Notes: generated by a model from the letters alone, not told the origin. A stretch of DNA of 64,000 nt from Pseudomonadota bacterium (GCA_023449855.1 JAEXHR010000188.1:3478-67477), one strand, 5' to 3'. Shown: positions 1 through 11,079, counted from the stretch's first letter. Numbers and translations are program-made.

Positions 1-3000
1 GCGCGCGAGAAGATCGTCACCGAAGACGGTGCGCGGCTCGATGTCTCGGGCCTGCGTAATGTTGCGCTGGCGATGGAGAGCAACAATATCAAGATCAACC
101 TGCAGGGCAACGAACTGCGGGACTCGCCGCAGAACCGCGATTCCAGTGTATTGAAGAACAATGATGTCTGGATCGACGTGCGCGCGCTGACTTTGGTGGC
201 GGCGAAAGACAAGGTCTATGACAGCGATCGTTACTACACCAAAGGCGGCTTGATCGAGGTCGGCGGCTATCTCGCCAACACCGCACATACGATCGGCGAG
301 TGGGCGGCCGTGGCCGGCACCATCACGCTGGACTCTAAAGAGGTGATCGCCGCGCGGGGGGCGGTGTTCGATATTTCCGGCGGTTCGCTCGATTATGCCG
401 GCGGCTGGATCCGCTCCACCAACTTGATCGGCAGCGACGGTCGCCGTTACTCCGTGGACAATGCGCCGGCCGATCTGCGCTATAGCGGATTTGCCGGCGG
501 TTTCGTGCGCACGCATAACATCCAGGGCAAAGAGTCGGAAAACCTCACCGAAGTCTGGACTTCGATCTTCGACCGCGGCCGCACCTCGTTGCGTTGGGAA
601 GATGGCTACAGCGTCGGCCGCGATGCGGGCAAACTCATTCTGTCCGCGCCGACGGCGTCTTTCCAGGCGAGAATCGTCGCGGATACGGTGACCGGCGAGC
701 GTCAGACGACGAAGCGCGCTGCGGCGAAGACGGATGGCTACAAGCTCACGCAGACGACAGCAGCGCAGAACGGCACGCTGGCGCTCGGACGCTATGATGC
801 GACCGGCCGTCTCGATCTCTACAATTCGGATATACGTATCACCGATGCGGCAAGCGGCGGCGGGTCGAATACAGTTTGGCTCGATGCGAAACAGCTGAGC
901 GCGCAAAATCTCGGCGGATTGGATCTCGGCACGCGCGGCACGATCAGTATCGATGCGGATGTGAGTTTCGCGGCGGGCGCCGATGTCAATCTGATCGCGC
1001 CGGTGATCGCCATCGATGCGCGCGTGACGGCGCAGAGCGGCTCGTTCAACGCCACGAATGTGTTCAAGGGCTCCGGAGTTGGGGCGAACGAGACCCCGCT
1101 CAATCCAGGTGCTTCCCAGGTGAGCTTGGCATCGGGGGCGGTGATCGATCTGCGTGGCGGATGGGTCAACCGGGCGATCGACGATTCGGCGCAGGGGCAG
1201 GCTTTCATCGATGGCGGCACAGCGTCGCTGAGTTCGTCGGACCAGGTGAAGCTTGCACGCGAAAGCCTGATCGACGTGTCGTCGGGCGGCGTGCTGGCGC
1301 GAGGTGGTAAGTTCACCGGCGGCAAGGGCGGCAATGTCGCGCTGAAGGCCGAGGTGATCGGCGGCGGGCGTAACGGACGTCTGGCGCTGGATGGCGAACT
1401 TCGTGGTTACGGTGCCGGCGGTGGCGGCAAGCTCGACATCGAAACCGGCGGCAAGGTGGTGATCGGCGGCGTTGCGCAGGACGGGACGCTGCGGCTCGAT
1501 CCGGCGCTGTTCACGACGGGCTTTGCGAATTACACGGTCAACGGCCATGCCGGCGTGACAGTCGCTGCCGGCACGCAAGTCGATGTGGCGATGCCGGTGC
1601 TGACGCTCAGGGCCGATGCAATGGCGGTGCCGACAGGCGCCGCATCGGATGCCGCGCTCGGATCCTGGATGCGGCCGCTCTATCTTGAGAATGGTGCGAA
1701 GGCGACGCTGACCCAGCGCAAGGGCGCAAGCCTGGCGCTGCGCGCTAGCCCGGCGCTGCCGTTTCTGTCCGATATCGATGGGGCGATGGTCATTGTCGAG
1801 ACCGGAGCTACCGTCAGCGTCGATCCCGGCCAGAAGATCGGCATCGCCGCGCTCGGCCAGATCACGGTGGACGGTCGCCTGAATGCATGGGGCGGCGAAA
1901 TCGCCATCGATCACCTGATCGGGCCGGAGCTCTACGATCAGCGTGTTCACAACCGCTCGATCTGGATCGGCGACAATGCCGTTCTCGACGTCGCCGCGCG
2001 CGCCGTCACCGCGACCGACGCATTGGCCCGTTCCTACGGCATCGTCAGGAATGGCGGCACGATTGCAATCGGCGGCAATCTCGATGTGGAGGACGGCGGC
2101 GAGCATATGCAGCCGGACTCGTTCGTCGTGATCCGCGCTGGCGCCTTGCTCGATGCCTCGGGCACGCAGGCCGTCATCGACATCGCCGATGGCGGCATCA
2201 GCAAGTCGTCATCGCCGCTCAACGTCACCAGCCATGGCGGCGTCATCAGTCTGCAGTCGGCCAATGGTCTCGTCATCGACGGCACGCTACGCGCAGCCGC
2301 GGGCGGCCAGGGCGCCGCGGGCGGAACCCTTGCCGTGGCGCTCGCCTCGCCGCGTTATGACAGCGGGCGAAGCTACGATGCGGCGATACTCTCCCCTCGC
2401 GAAATTGCCATCGTGCTGACGCAAGGCGGCCGCACCATTTCGAACCAAATGCAGCCCGGAGACGCCGGTTTGGCCTATGGAAAGGCCCGTCTTGGCGTCG
2501 ATCAAATCGCGCGCGGCGGCTTCGGCAGCCTGGCCTTGCTCGCTGGCGGTCTCGTCACTTTCGCTGACGGCGTCGATCTCTCACTCTCGCAGAGCCTGCG
2601 CATCCACGGTGCGATCGGTGTCGCAGAAGGAGCGACGGCAGGTGCGCGCGTGCATTTGGCGGCGCCCCATGTCCTGCTGGCGCATGCGCCTTTGACGGGC
2701 GGTACCAAGGAAAAGGTGGTGGTGCCGGGCCTCCGCACGGAGGCGGCATCCGGTGACTATGATGGTGCTGATCTCGGCATCACTGCGGACCTGATCGAGG
2801 TTCGCGGCGGAACGTATTTTGCCGGTCGGCAGGGCGTGACATATGACGCTGGAAACGTGGCCTATCACCGCGGCGGCTTCCGCCATGTCGCGCTCGCCAG
2901 CCGCGGCGATGTCCGCCTGTTCGGCAACAACGGGGCCGTCGTCCCCGGTGAAGGCGGCGGTCTCACGGCGATGCTATCGGCGCCGAAGGATATGACGATT

Positions 3001-6000
3001 ACCGCTGCGCAAATCTATCCCGCAACGGGCGAGCAGGTCCTCGTCAAGGTCGGTGGAACGCTATCCCTCGCGCGTATGCCGGGCACCGATCCCGTCGTGC
3101 CGTATTCGGTGTTCGGCGACATCTCACTCGAGGGTTCGGTGGTGAATCAGGGCGGCGTGGTGCGCGCGCCGCTCGGCCGCATTGCGATCGGCCGCGACTT
3201 TGCCGATCAGGGCACCTACATCACACCGGCGTCGCAGACCAATATCCTGTCCGGCAGCATCACCTCGGTCAGCGCCGCCGGCCTCGTGGTTCCCTATGGT
3301 GGTACCGTCGATGGCCTCACTTACAGGCTCGGCGGCGCGGATATCGCGCTCCGCGACGCGATCGGGGCGAATACGCGCGGCGATCTGACACGCGGCGTGT
3401 CCCTACGCGGGGGGGCCATCGACGTCGATCAGGGCGCGATCATCGATCTGTCCGGCGGCGGCATGCTGCTCGGTGCCGGCTTCTTCAGCGGCCGCGGCGG
3501 TTCGGTGAACATTCTCACCACGCCGCTGGTGAATGCCAATCCGGCCTTCGGCTACAGCAGTGCCGGCAATAAGGTCTATGCCATCGTTCCGGGCTTCGAT
3601 GGCTATGCTCCGGGCGCCCCGGCGAACGAAAGCGCCGCCAGGCCAATCGTCGGCCAGCAGGTCACCATCCCCGCAGGCGTGCCGGGCCTGCCGGCCGGCA
3701 CCTATACATTGCTGCCGTCGAACTATGCGATGATCCCCGGCGCCTTCCGCGTCGAGATCGGGCAGGGCGTCACGGTCGATCGCGCTCCGGCGCCGATCGA
3801 GATCGGCAGTTATGTCGCCACCGGTCACCTCGGCATAGCCAATACCGGCATCCGCGCCGCCTTGCCGAACCAGCTTGTCATCACCCCCGGCGACAAAGTG
3901 CGTACGCACTCCGCCTTTAACGAGATGGACTACAATTCCTTCGTCGTGGCCGATGCAGCACGGCGCAACTATACGCGCGGCATGATCACGTCGGATGCCA
4001 AGATGCTGGAGCTTCGGCTGTCGCCGGGGGCGGGCATGAAGGGCTCGCCCGCGCTGATCTTCGACGGCAAGGCGATGTTCGCGCCGGAAGCCGGCAGCAA
4101 TGGCTATGGCGGTACGTTGTCGGTGCGCAGCGTCGATAGCCGTGGGATCGAGATCCTCGCGGCCGGGCAGGCGCCGGTATCGGACGCGAAAAGCGTCGCC
4201 ATCTATGCCGACCAGCTCAATGCCTTCGGCGCCGCCCGCTTGGTCATCGGCGGGGGGATGACCTCCGGAGGCACGGTCGGCGGGAACACGATTTCCTTCG
4301 GCCTCGACCCGTCAAACAGTGTTACGGTCCGCGCAGGTGCTGTCCTGTCGGCCGCAGAAGTGTTCCTGATCGCGGGCCAGAGAGCAAACCGGACACCGGG
4401 CAATATCACCGTCGAGCAGGGTGCGACCATCAACACGCTCGGCCGCGGCGCCGTACCGTTCGATTCCAGCAACGGCATCGTTTACGCGCCCACCGAGCAA
4501 TCCGTGTTTGTCGTCTCCAACGGCTGGGTCAATCTGCTGGCACCGAGTTCTGCGTCCGGGACCGACAGCGGTTCGGTCGCGATCGATATCGGCGGTTGCG
4601 TGGTCGGCGCCATCTGCGGCGGCGAGACACAGCTGTATTCGGAAGGGACGGTCGGCGCGGCGACCAATGCCGCCTTCACCCTGCGCGACAATCTGCGTTA
4701 CGGCACCCGCAATCTCGTGCTGGGCGTCTCCGCAGTCAATCTCGGCTCAGCCGAGGCACTCGCTGCCGCCGGGGCGGCCGGCCAATTGCCGCCCGGCATG
4801 GCGCTGAACCAGACGGTGCTCGCCAATCTGCTGCGTGGCAATACCAGTGTCGGCGCTCCGGCATTGGAGGCGCTGGTCCTCAACGCACGCGAGTCGATCA
4901 ATATCTTCGGCGCGGTCGATCTCAACACGCTCAACCCCGTCACCGGAAAATCGTCGCTCGACCGTCTCGTCTTCGGCGCACCTGCGATCTACGGCTATGG
5001 TGCGGCCGGCGACAAGGCGACCATCACCACCGGCGAGTTCATCTGGTCCGGCGCGGTTCAGGACACCAAATACGGCATCGCTCTGCCCGGCAGTTCGCAA
5101 CCGCAGCTACCCGGCGCGCCGGTGCTCGGCCGTCTCGGCAGCGGCACCCTCGACATCGTCGCCGACCGCGTTCTGCTCGGCTACGCACCGAATTCGCGTC
5201 CCAATCCGCATATCTCGGCGGATCGCCTCGCGCTCGGCTTCAGCGGCGTGAATTTCATCGCCTCCGAAAGCGTGTCGTCGAGCGGCAAGGGCTCGCTCGC
5301 GGTCTATCAGACGCAAGGCGCCTATCAGCCAGGCGCAGGCTACGCGTTCAGCGGCGGCGACCTGACCATCCGCACCGCCATGATCACCGGCGCGGCAGGC
5401 GCGTTCAGCGACATCAAGGCCGGTGGTGCGATCACGATCGTCGGCAATGGCGGGCAGGTCAAAGCCGCCGGCGCCGCACGCGGCGCCGAGCGGAAGCTGT
5501 CGGGTCAGCGCATCGTGCTCGATACAGCGGTGGTGCTGCCGTCGGGCCGGTTGACGCTGAATGCGATCGACGATCTCGTGCTGACCGACAATACACGGAT
5601 CGACATGGCGGGCCGCGAAGTCGCCCTGTTCGACGTCAAGAAGTATAGCTGGGGCGGCGATGTCCTGCTCAGCAGCGCCAATGGCAGTATCGCCATGGGC
5701 GCCGGCGCCGGCATCGACCTGTCCGCGCGTTACAATCGCGCCGGTACGCTTCAGGTCACGGCGCTCGGCAGCATTGGCCATGTCGATCTCGCCGGCAGCA
5801 TCCGCGGCGGCGCAACCGGTGTCTACGATGCCGGCGGCACCTATGTGCCTTACCCGACGGCAGAGGTGTCCGTGCGTGCGCAGACGCTGGCGGACTTCGC
5901 CGGTCTCAATACACGCCTCACTGCCGGTGAAGCGTTCGGCGCTCGCCGTTTCCAGATCAAGCAGGGCAGCCTGACCATTGGCGACGAGGTGAAGGCGCGT

Positions 6001-9000
6001 CAGGTCGAGATCGTGCTCGACGGCGGCAATCTCACGGTGAACGGCCGCATCGATGCGTCGGGCATCTCGGTGGGCGGAATCCGTCTTGCCGCTAAGGGCG
6101 ATCTCACCATCAACGGTACGCTCGATGCCTATGGCAGCGGCCTGCGCGTGGATAGTTATGGCAAGATCATCGACAGTCCGAACCGCGCCATCGTCGATCT
6201 CACCACGCGGGACGGCCGGCTAACATTGGCCGCGGGCGCGCGGATCGATCTGCGCACCGGCACCAATGCCGCCGGCAATGACGGTCGCATGCGCGGCACG
6301 CTGACGCTCAACGCGCCGCGCCTCGGCGCCACTGACGTCGCGATCGATATCGTCGGCGCACCTGCGATCGCCGGTGCCAAGAGCATCGTCGTTAATGCGT
6401 TCCGCTCCTATGACGACGCGCCCGTAGCGCTCGTGCCCGATGTCAATGGCGGCAAGCCGCAACAGATCACCCAGGCCTATCTCGACACGATCGATGCGCA
6501 GAGCCGGACCTTCATCAATGCGGCGCTCGGCAATGCTGCGCTGAGCGCGCGGCTCGCCGGCCTCGGCACCTATCACCTTCGCCCCGGCGTGGAGATCGTC
6601 GGCAAGGTCACGGCCGACAATCCGAACGGCGATCTCACGGTGGTCGGCGATATCGACCTGTCGAATCATCGCTACGGCCCGCAATCGGACATTTCCGACG
6701 CCAATCGGCGCGGCTTCGGCGAGCCTGGCGCGCTGGTGTTCCGTGCCGCCGGCAATCTCAACATCCATGGCAGCATCAATGACGGCTTCGCACCGCCGCC
6801 GGCCACGCCGGACGACAATGGCTGGCAACTGGTCGAGGGCCGTGTCGCCGGCAGCGGCGCGACGCCGTTCGGCGGCGACATCGTCGTGCCGATCGATGGC
6901 GTCCGGCTGGAATCCGGCACCACATTCCCGGTCGGCGCGATGCTGAACTACGATATCCCGGTCCGTGAGGTGACGTTGCCAATTGGCACCACGCTGCCGA
7001 CTCAAGTCACGCTGACGGGCCAGCTCTTGCTGCCCGCCGGCACCGTGCTGGGCGCCGAGGTGATCGCCGCCAATGGCACCGTCTATGCGGCCGGCACGGT
7101 GCTGTCCGTTGCAATCCGTCTGGATGCCGGCAGCAAGATCGGCGCTGGCTTCACGCTCCGCAGCACAGCTCCGGTCGCCGCATTCACCTGGCCGAAGGGC
7201 GTGAGGCTTCCCGTGGCGCTGATCACGAGCGCGCGCGTGACGCTGGCGCAGGGGGCGCTGATCCCGTCCATGACCAAGATCGAACTACTGAACGATCAGC
7301 CGGTCAATCTGCGTCCGGGCGGCACCGGTCGCAACTGGGCCGCGGCGCCGATGCTGGGCGAAGGATCCACATCATGGGATCTGACGCTGACCGCCGGCGC
7401 CGATCTCGGCTCGGTGGATGCGCGCGCACGCAATGTGAAGGGCAAGGGCGACGTCGTGCTCGCGGATACCCATCACGGCGTGAACACCACGTCGAAGACG
7501 ACCACGGTGTTCATCGGCGAGATGGTGTTCACAGAGTTTGGCGCCATCTATTACGGCAATGGCGCTGGTGATGTCGGCAAGAGCGTCAAAGAGATGGCCG
7601 ATACATACCAGATGACGATCGATGCGTTCTGCGCGATGGATGTAGGCATCTGCACGCCGGCACCGCGCAAGGTTTCGGAAAAGGCCTCAATGGACGGCTG
7701 GGGCGATCTATCCTACGCTGGCAGACTGGTGTCGGAAGTATTTGCGGATTTCGGCTATACGTCGGTCGAGGAAATGTGTGCGAACGCCGGTTACTGCACT
7801 GGTGGCGGCCGCGAGGAAACCACCACGACGTATGATTACAAGCATGGCACGCCTGGCTATAGCGTCATTCGCACCGGCACTGGCGATCTCTCAGTGGTCG
7901 CCGGTCGCGACGTCCGCATGATGTCGGTGTTCGGTGTCTACACCGCCGGCACTAACAGTCTGCTGTCCGGTGGTAACGCCGCCAATGCGCCTTACGAGCT
8001 GAAACGCGGCAACGGCGTGATCGGATCCGCACAGGGCAGCGGCAAATATGATGCGGCGCTCGGCGTCTATCGCGCCTGGTATCCGGACCAGGGCGGCAAT
8101 GTGCTGATCGATGCCGGCCGCGACGTGATCGGCGACAGTTTCGGCGCCCAAGCCTGGAGCGGGATTGCTCTCGATCCTTCGGCAAGCCAGCAGGCGCCGG
8201 CCGGTTTCGCGAGCGCTGCGGTCAGCAACTGGCTGTGGCGGCAGGGCAGCGGCGGCACCGCGGGGGTCGGCGACATCGCGACCAGCTGGTGGATCAATTT
8301 CGGCACCTATGCCAATCCGATCGAAGGGCCGCTCGCCGCACCGCGCTTGGTCGGCTTTACCGGCATCGGCACGCTAGGTGGCGGCGATCTCACGCTGCGC
8401 GCCGGCGGCCATGCCGGCATCGTCGATGGCCGCGGCGACTCCATCTATCGCACCCTCGGCGATGTAGCGCCGCGCAGCCAAGGCCTTAACATCGCGGTCG
8501 GCTCCACCGGCCGTGTGGTGAATGGCGATCTCGTGCTCACCGGCGGCGGCGATCTCACGCTGCGCACCGGCGGTGCCCTCAATCCGAACCTGCTGGCGAC
8601 TGCGACCGATGGGTACAACCAGCGGCTCGATCTCAATGGCACGCTGGTCAATCTGCGCGGCACGCTGCAGGTCAGCACTGCGGCGATGGGCGGTATCGAC
8701 TTCCCAGAAGCAGGGTCCGGATATGGCGGCAATGGCGGCGGCATCCTGCCGGGCAATCCGTTCGTCGCATCCGGCGGCAGATCGGCCGCTGGTCTGGTGC
8801 TGATGCTCGGCGATGCCGTGGCCAATATCGACACCCGCGGCGCGCTGGTGCTCGGCGGCGCCGGCGATCCCGGCCGCGTCCGCGCCATCAATTCGACGCC
8901 GTTCACCTTTGGCGGGCAGGTGCAGACCGGCGGCGGTGCCAGCTGGTTCTCGCTCTGGACCGAGCATACGGCGATCAACCTGTTTTCCGCCGGCGGCGAT

Positions 9001-11079
9001 ATCGTGCCGACCCTGACGGCAAGCGCGCGTGATGCCGGCAGCAATGCCGGCTTCGACTGGATCGGCAAGAACACGTTGGCCCATGGCAACATGATCTATC
9101 CGTCGATCTTCCGCGCGGTGGCGGCTGGCGGCGACATCAAATTCGGCGAAGGAATGAAGGATCGTCAGAACGGCACACCGGTCAGCACCGGAATCCTGCT
9201 GGCGCCGTCGAAGCGTGGCCAGCTCGAATTGCTGGCGGGCGACAGTATCTATGCCGGCGGCTATTCCATCGCCATGTCGGGCGCAGATACGGTGCTACCG
9301 AGTCCGTTCAACACCGCCTTCCAGGCCACAGTGGATGGCAGACTGGTGCATAATCTGTCCAGCGACGGCATGGAGCGCCAAGAACTGGCGGGCTACTCGC
9401 TGCCTCTGTTCGCTTTTGGCCCGAATACGCCGACGACGAGCGGCTTGCATGCGGGTAGCGGCGAGCCTGCGCGCATCTATGCGGGCGGCAGGATTGTCAA
9501 CCTGACCTTCGGCAGCGTGCGTTCGCTGAGTGGCATCGAGCCACTCTACAGCCGCGCCCGCAGCTATGGTACCTGGTACGAAGCGGCGACGCCGGTGTGG
9601 ATGCGGGCCGGCGACGATATCATCGCGCCGAACCTGCTCGCCATGCACAACAATGTCACCGACCTGTCCCTGATCGAGGCCGGACATGACGTGATCTATG
9701 CCAATGCGCAGGTGGCCGGTCCGGGCTCGTTGGTGGTGTCGGCGGGGCGCAATATCCGCCAGGACGACAAGGGCTTCGTGACCAGCCTCGGCGCCGTGGT
9801 CAGCGGCGATAAACGGCCGGGCGCCAGCATCCTGATGCAGGCGGGCATCGTCGGCGGGGCGCCGGACTATGCGAAACTCGCGGCGTTGTATCTTGATCCG
9901 GCCAATCTCGCGGTGAAAGGCACGCCGCTAGCGGAGCAGCCCGGCAAGGTCGTCAAGACCTATGAGCAGGAGCTCGCGGCATGGCTGAAGGAGCGATACG
10001 GATTCGACGGCACGGATGACGAGCGCCGCGCCTATTTCGCGTCGCTGGCGCAAGAGCAGCAGGCGATCTTCCTCCGGGACGTGTATTTTGCGGAACTGAA
10101 GGCGGCCGGCCGCGAATACAACAATCCTGATAGTCCGCGTTACAAGTCCTATCTGCGGGGCAACAGCATCATCGCGGCGTTTTTCCCGGAGGCGGATGCC
10201 GACGGCAACGCGATTGCGCGCAGCGGTGACATCGTGATGTTCGGCGGCTCCGGCGTGCGCACGCAATTCGGTGGAGACATCGAAATGCTGACACCGGGCG
10301 GCCAGACCATCATCGGCGTTGAAGGACAGCTTGTTCCGGCAAGCGCTGGCGCGGTGACGCAGGGTCAGGGCGACATCAGCATGTATGCGAAGGGTAGCAT
10401 CCCGCTCGGCCTCTCGCGTGTGATGACGACCTTCGGCGGCAACATTCTCGCCTGGACCGCGACCGGCGACATCAATGCTGGTCGTGGCGCCAAGACGACG
10501 ATCCTCTACACGCCGCCACGGCGCAGCACAGACCAATTCGGCAATGTCGAACTGTCCCCGGTCGTCCCGACTTCGGGCGCCGGTATCGCCACGCTGAACC
10601 CGATCCCGGAAATTCCCGCCGGCGACATCGACCTGATCGCGCCGCTCGGCGTCATCGATGCTGGCGAAGCGGGTATTCGCGTGTCTGGCAATGTCAACCT
10701 CGCGGCGCTGCAGGTGCTGAACGCTGCGAATATTCAGGTGCAGGGAACGGCGACGGGCATTCCGACGGTGCAGGCCCCGAGCATCAGTGCCGCACTCTCG
10801 TCATCGAATGCCACGGCTGCTTCGCAACAGACGGCCGTGCCGACGCAAACCGCTAATGCTCAGCCCTCGGTGATCATCGTCGAAGTGCTCGGCTATGGCG
10901 GCGGGGCAGATCAAAATGACGAGGAACAGCGTCGAAATCGCGATCGGCGCAGCAGCAACTATGACACGAACAACCAGATCCGCGTCTTGGGCAATGGCAC
11001 GTTTTCTGAAGCTGACACGAAGCAATTGACTGCATCCGAGCGGGGACGTCTTGCTACGACCGTCTCACCACCACGATAA
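1..11079 (+). CDS. Giant TpsA-type filamentous haemagglutinin-like exoprotein, 5' end missing (DUF3739 family), copy 1
   Basis: The frame is open from the first base, so the gene begins left of the window. Alignment by eye with copy 2 shows that about 515 N-terminal residues are missing, i.e. the signal peptide and the TPS secretion domain. The visible 3692 residues are Gly/Ala/Asp-rich beta-helix repeats (many 'G.I.I.A...' and 'DLSGGG' rungs), typical of two-partner-secreted adhesins that are exported by Sec and passed through a TpsB pore. Special parts are an LPAGT-type repeat stretch (6900-7290), three Cys pairs (4597-4617, 7629-7650, 7774-7797), a helical insert in the DUF3739 region (9865-10200), and a C-terminal block SVIIVEVLGYGGG followed by a charged tail. 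It is very similar to copy 2 over its whole length (paralogue by duplication). Its regulators are probably off the left edge. Family assignment is firm; ligand and role are unknown. Confidence 0.93.
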   Translation, partial: AREKIVTEDGARLDVSGLRNVALAMESNNIKINLQGNELRDSPQNRDSSVLKNNDVWIDVRALTLVAAKDKVYDSDRYYTKGGLIEVGGYLANTAHTIGEWAAVAGTITLDSKEVIAARGAVFDISGGSLDYAGGWIRSTNLIGSDGRRYSVDNAPADLRYSGFAGGFVRTHNIQGKESENLTEVWTSIFDRGRTSLRWEDGYSVGRDAGKLILSAPTASFQARIVADTVTGERQTTKRAAAKTDGYKLTQTTAAQNGTLALGRYDATGRLDLYNSDIRITDAASGGGSNTVWLDAKQLSAQNLGGLDLGTRGTISIDADVSFAAGADVNLIAPVIAIDARVTAQSGSFNATNVFKGSGVGANETPLNPGASQVSLASGAVIDLRGGWVNRAIDDSAQGQAFIDGGTASLSSSDQVKLARESLIDVSSGGVLARGGKFTGGKGGNVALKAEVIGGGRNGRLALDGELRGYGAGGGGKLDIETGGKVVIGGVAQDGTLRLDPALFTTGFANYTVNGHAGVTVAAGTQVDVAMPVLTLRADAMAVPTGAASDAALGSWMRPLYLENGAKATLTQRKGASLALRASPALPFLSDIDGAMVIVETGATVSVDPGQKIGIAALGQITVDGRLNAWGGEIAIDHLIGPELYDQRVHNRSIWIGDNAVLDVAARAVTATDALARSYGIVRNGGTIAIGGNLDVEDGGEHMQPDSFVVIRAGALLDASGTQAVIDIADGGISKSSSPLNVTSHGGVISLQSANGLVIDGTLRAAAGGQGAAGGTLAVALASPRYDSGRSYDAAILSPREIAIVLTQGGRTISNQMQPGDAGLAYGKARLGVDQIARGGFGSLALLAGGLVTFADGVDLSLSQSLRIHGAIGVAEGATAGARVHLAAPHVLLAHAPLTGGTKEKVVVPGLRTEAASGDYDGADLGITADLIEVRGGTYFAGRQGVTYDAGNVAYHRGGFRHVALASRGDVRLFGNNGAVVPGEGGGLTAMLSAPKDMTITAAQIYPATGEQVLVKVGGTLSLARMPGTDPVVPYSVFGDISLEGSVVNQGGVVRAPLGRIAIGRDFADQGTYITPASQTNILSGSITSVSAAGLVVPYGGTVDGLTYRLGGADIALRDAIGANTRGDLTRGVSLRGGAIDVDQGAIIDLSGGGMLLGAGFFSGRGGSVNILTTPLVNANPAFGYSSAGNKVYAIVPGFDGYAPGAPANESAARPIVGQQVTIPAGVPGLPAGTYTLLPSNYAMIPGAFRVEIGQGVTVDRAPAPIEIGSYVATGHLGIANTGIRAALPNQLVITPGDKVRTHSAFNEMDYNSFVVADAARRNYTRGMITSDAKMLELRLSPGAGMKGSPALIFDGKAMFAPEAGSNGYGGTLSVRSVDSRGIEILAAGQAPVSDAKSVAIYADQLNAFGAARLVIGGGMTSGGTVGGNTISFGLDPSNSVTVRAGAVLSAAEVFLIAGQRANRTPGNITVEQGATINTLGRGAVPFDSSNGIVYAPTEQSVFVVSNGWVNLLAPSSASGTDSGSVAIDIGGCVVGAICGGETQLYSEGTVGAATNAAFTLRDNLRYGTRNLVLGVSAVNLGSAEALAAAGAAGQLPPGMALNQTVLANLLRGNTSVGAPALEALVLNARESINIFGAVDLNTLNPVTGKSSLDRLVFGAPAIYGYGAAGDKATITTGEFIWSGAVQDTKYGIALPGSSQPQLPGAPVLGRLGSGTLDIVADRVLLGYAPNSRPNPHISADRLALGFSGVNFIASESVSSSGKGSLAVYQTQGAYQPGAGYAFSGGDLTIRTAMITGAAGAFSDIKAGGAITIVGNGGQVKAAGAARGAERKLSGQRIVLDTAVVLPSGRLTLNAIDDLVLTDNTRIDMAGREVALFDVKKYSWGGDVLLSSANGSIAMGAGAGIDLSARYNRAGTLQVTALGSIGHVDLAGSIRGGATGVYDAGGTYVPYPTAEVSVRAQTLADFAGLNTRLTAGEAFGARRFQIKQGSLTIGDEVKARQVEIVLDGGNLTVNGRIDASGISVGGIRLAAKGDLTINGTLDAYGSGLRVDSYGKIIDSPNRAIVDLTTRDGRLTLAAGARIDLRTGTNAAGNDGRMRGTLTLNAPRLGATDVAIDIVGAPAIAGAKSIVVNAFRSYDDAPVALVPDVNGGKPQQITQAYLDTIDAQSRTFINAALGNAALSARLAGLGTYHLRPGVEIVGKVTADNPNGDLTVVGDIDLSNHRYGPQSDISDANRRGFGEPGALVFRAAGNLNIHGSINDGFAPPPATPDDNGWQLVEGRVAGSGATPFGGDIVVPIDGVRLESGTTFPVGAMLNYDIPVREVTLPIGTTLPTQVTLTGQLLLPAGTVLGAEVIAANGTVYAAGTVLSVAIRLDAGSKIGAGFTLRSTAPVAAFTWPKGVRLPVALITSARVTLAQGALIPSMTKIELLNDQPVNLRPGGTGRNWAAAPMLGEGSTSWDLTLTAGADLGSVDARARNVKGKGDVVLADTHHGVNTTSKTTTVFIGEMVFTEFGAIYYGNGAGDVGKSVKEMADTYQMTIDAFCAMDVGICTPAPRKVSEKASMDGWGDLSYAGRLVSEVFADFGYTSVEEMCANAGYCTGGGREETTTTYDYKHGTPGYSVIRTGTGDLSVVAGRDVRMMSVFGVYTAGTNSLLSGGNAANAPYELKRGNGVIGSAQGSGKYDAALGVYRAWYPDQGGNVLIDAGRDVIGDSFGAQAWSGIALDPSASQQAPAGFASAAVSNWLWRQGSGGTAGVGDIATSWWINFGTYANPIEGPLAAPRLVGFTGIGTLGGGDLTLRAGGHAGIVDGRGDSIYRTLGDVAPRSQGLNIAVGSTGRVVNGDLVLTGGGDLTLRTGGALNPNLLATATDGYNQRLDLNGTLVNLRGTLQVSTAAMGGIDFPEAGSGYGGNGGGILPGNPFVASGGRSAAGLVLMLGDAVANIDTRGALVLGGAGDPGRVRAINSTPFTFGGQVQTGGGASWFSLWTEHTAINLFSAGGDIVPTLTASARDAGSNAGFDWIGKNTLAHGNMIYPSIFRAVAAGGDIKFGEGMKDRQNGTPVSTGILLAPSKRGQLELLAGDSIYAGGYSIAMSGADTVLPSPFNTAFQATVDGRLVHNLSSDGMERQELAGYSLPLFAFGPNTPTTSGLHAGSGEPARIYAGGRIVNLTFGSVRSLSGIEPLYSRARSYGTWYEAATPVWMRAGDDIIAPNLLAMHNNVTDLSLIEAGHDVIYANAQVAGPGSLVVSAGRNIRQDDKGFVTSLGAVVSGDKRPGASILMQAGIVGGAPDYAKLAALYLDPANLAVKGTPLAEQPGKVVKTYEQELAAWLKERYGFDGTDDERRAYFASLAQEQQAIFLRDVYFAELKAAGREYNNPDSPRYKSYLRGNSIIAAFFPEADADGNAIARSGDIVMFGGSGVRTQFGGDIEMLTPGGQTIIGVEGQLVPASAGAVTQGQGDISMYAKGSIPLGLSRVMTTFGGNILAWTATGDINAGRGAKTTILYTPPRRSTDQFGNVELSPVVPTSGAGIATLNPIPEIPAGDIDLIAPLGVIDAGEAGIRVSGNVNLAALQVLNAANIQVQGTATGIPTVQAPSISAALSSSNATAASQQTAVPTQTANAQPSVIIVEVLGYGGGADQNDEEQRRNRDRRSSNYDTNNQIRVLGNGTFSEADTKQLTASERGRLATTVSPPR

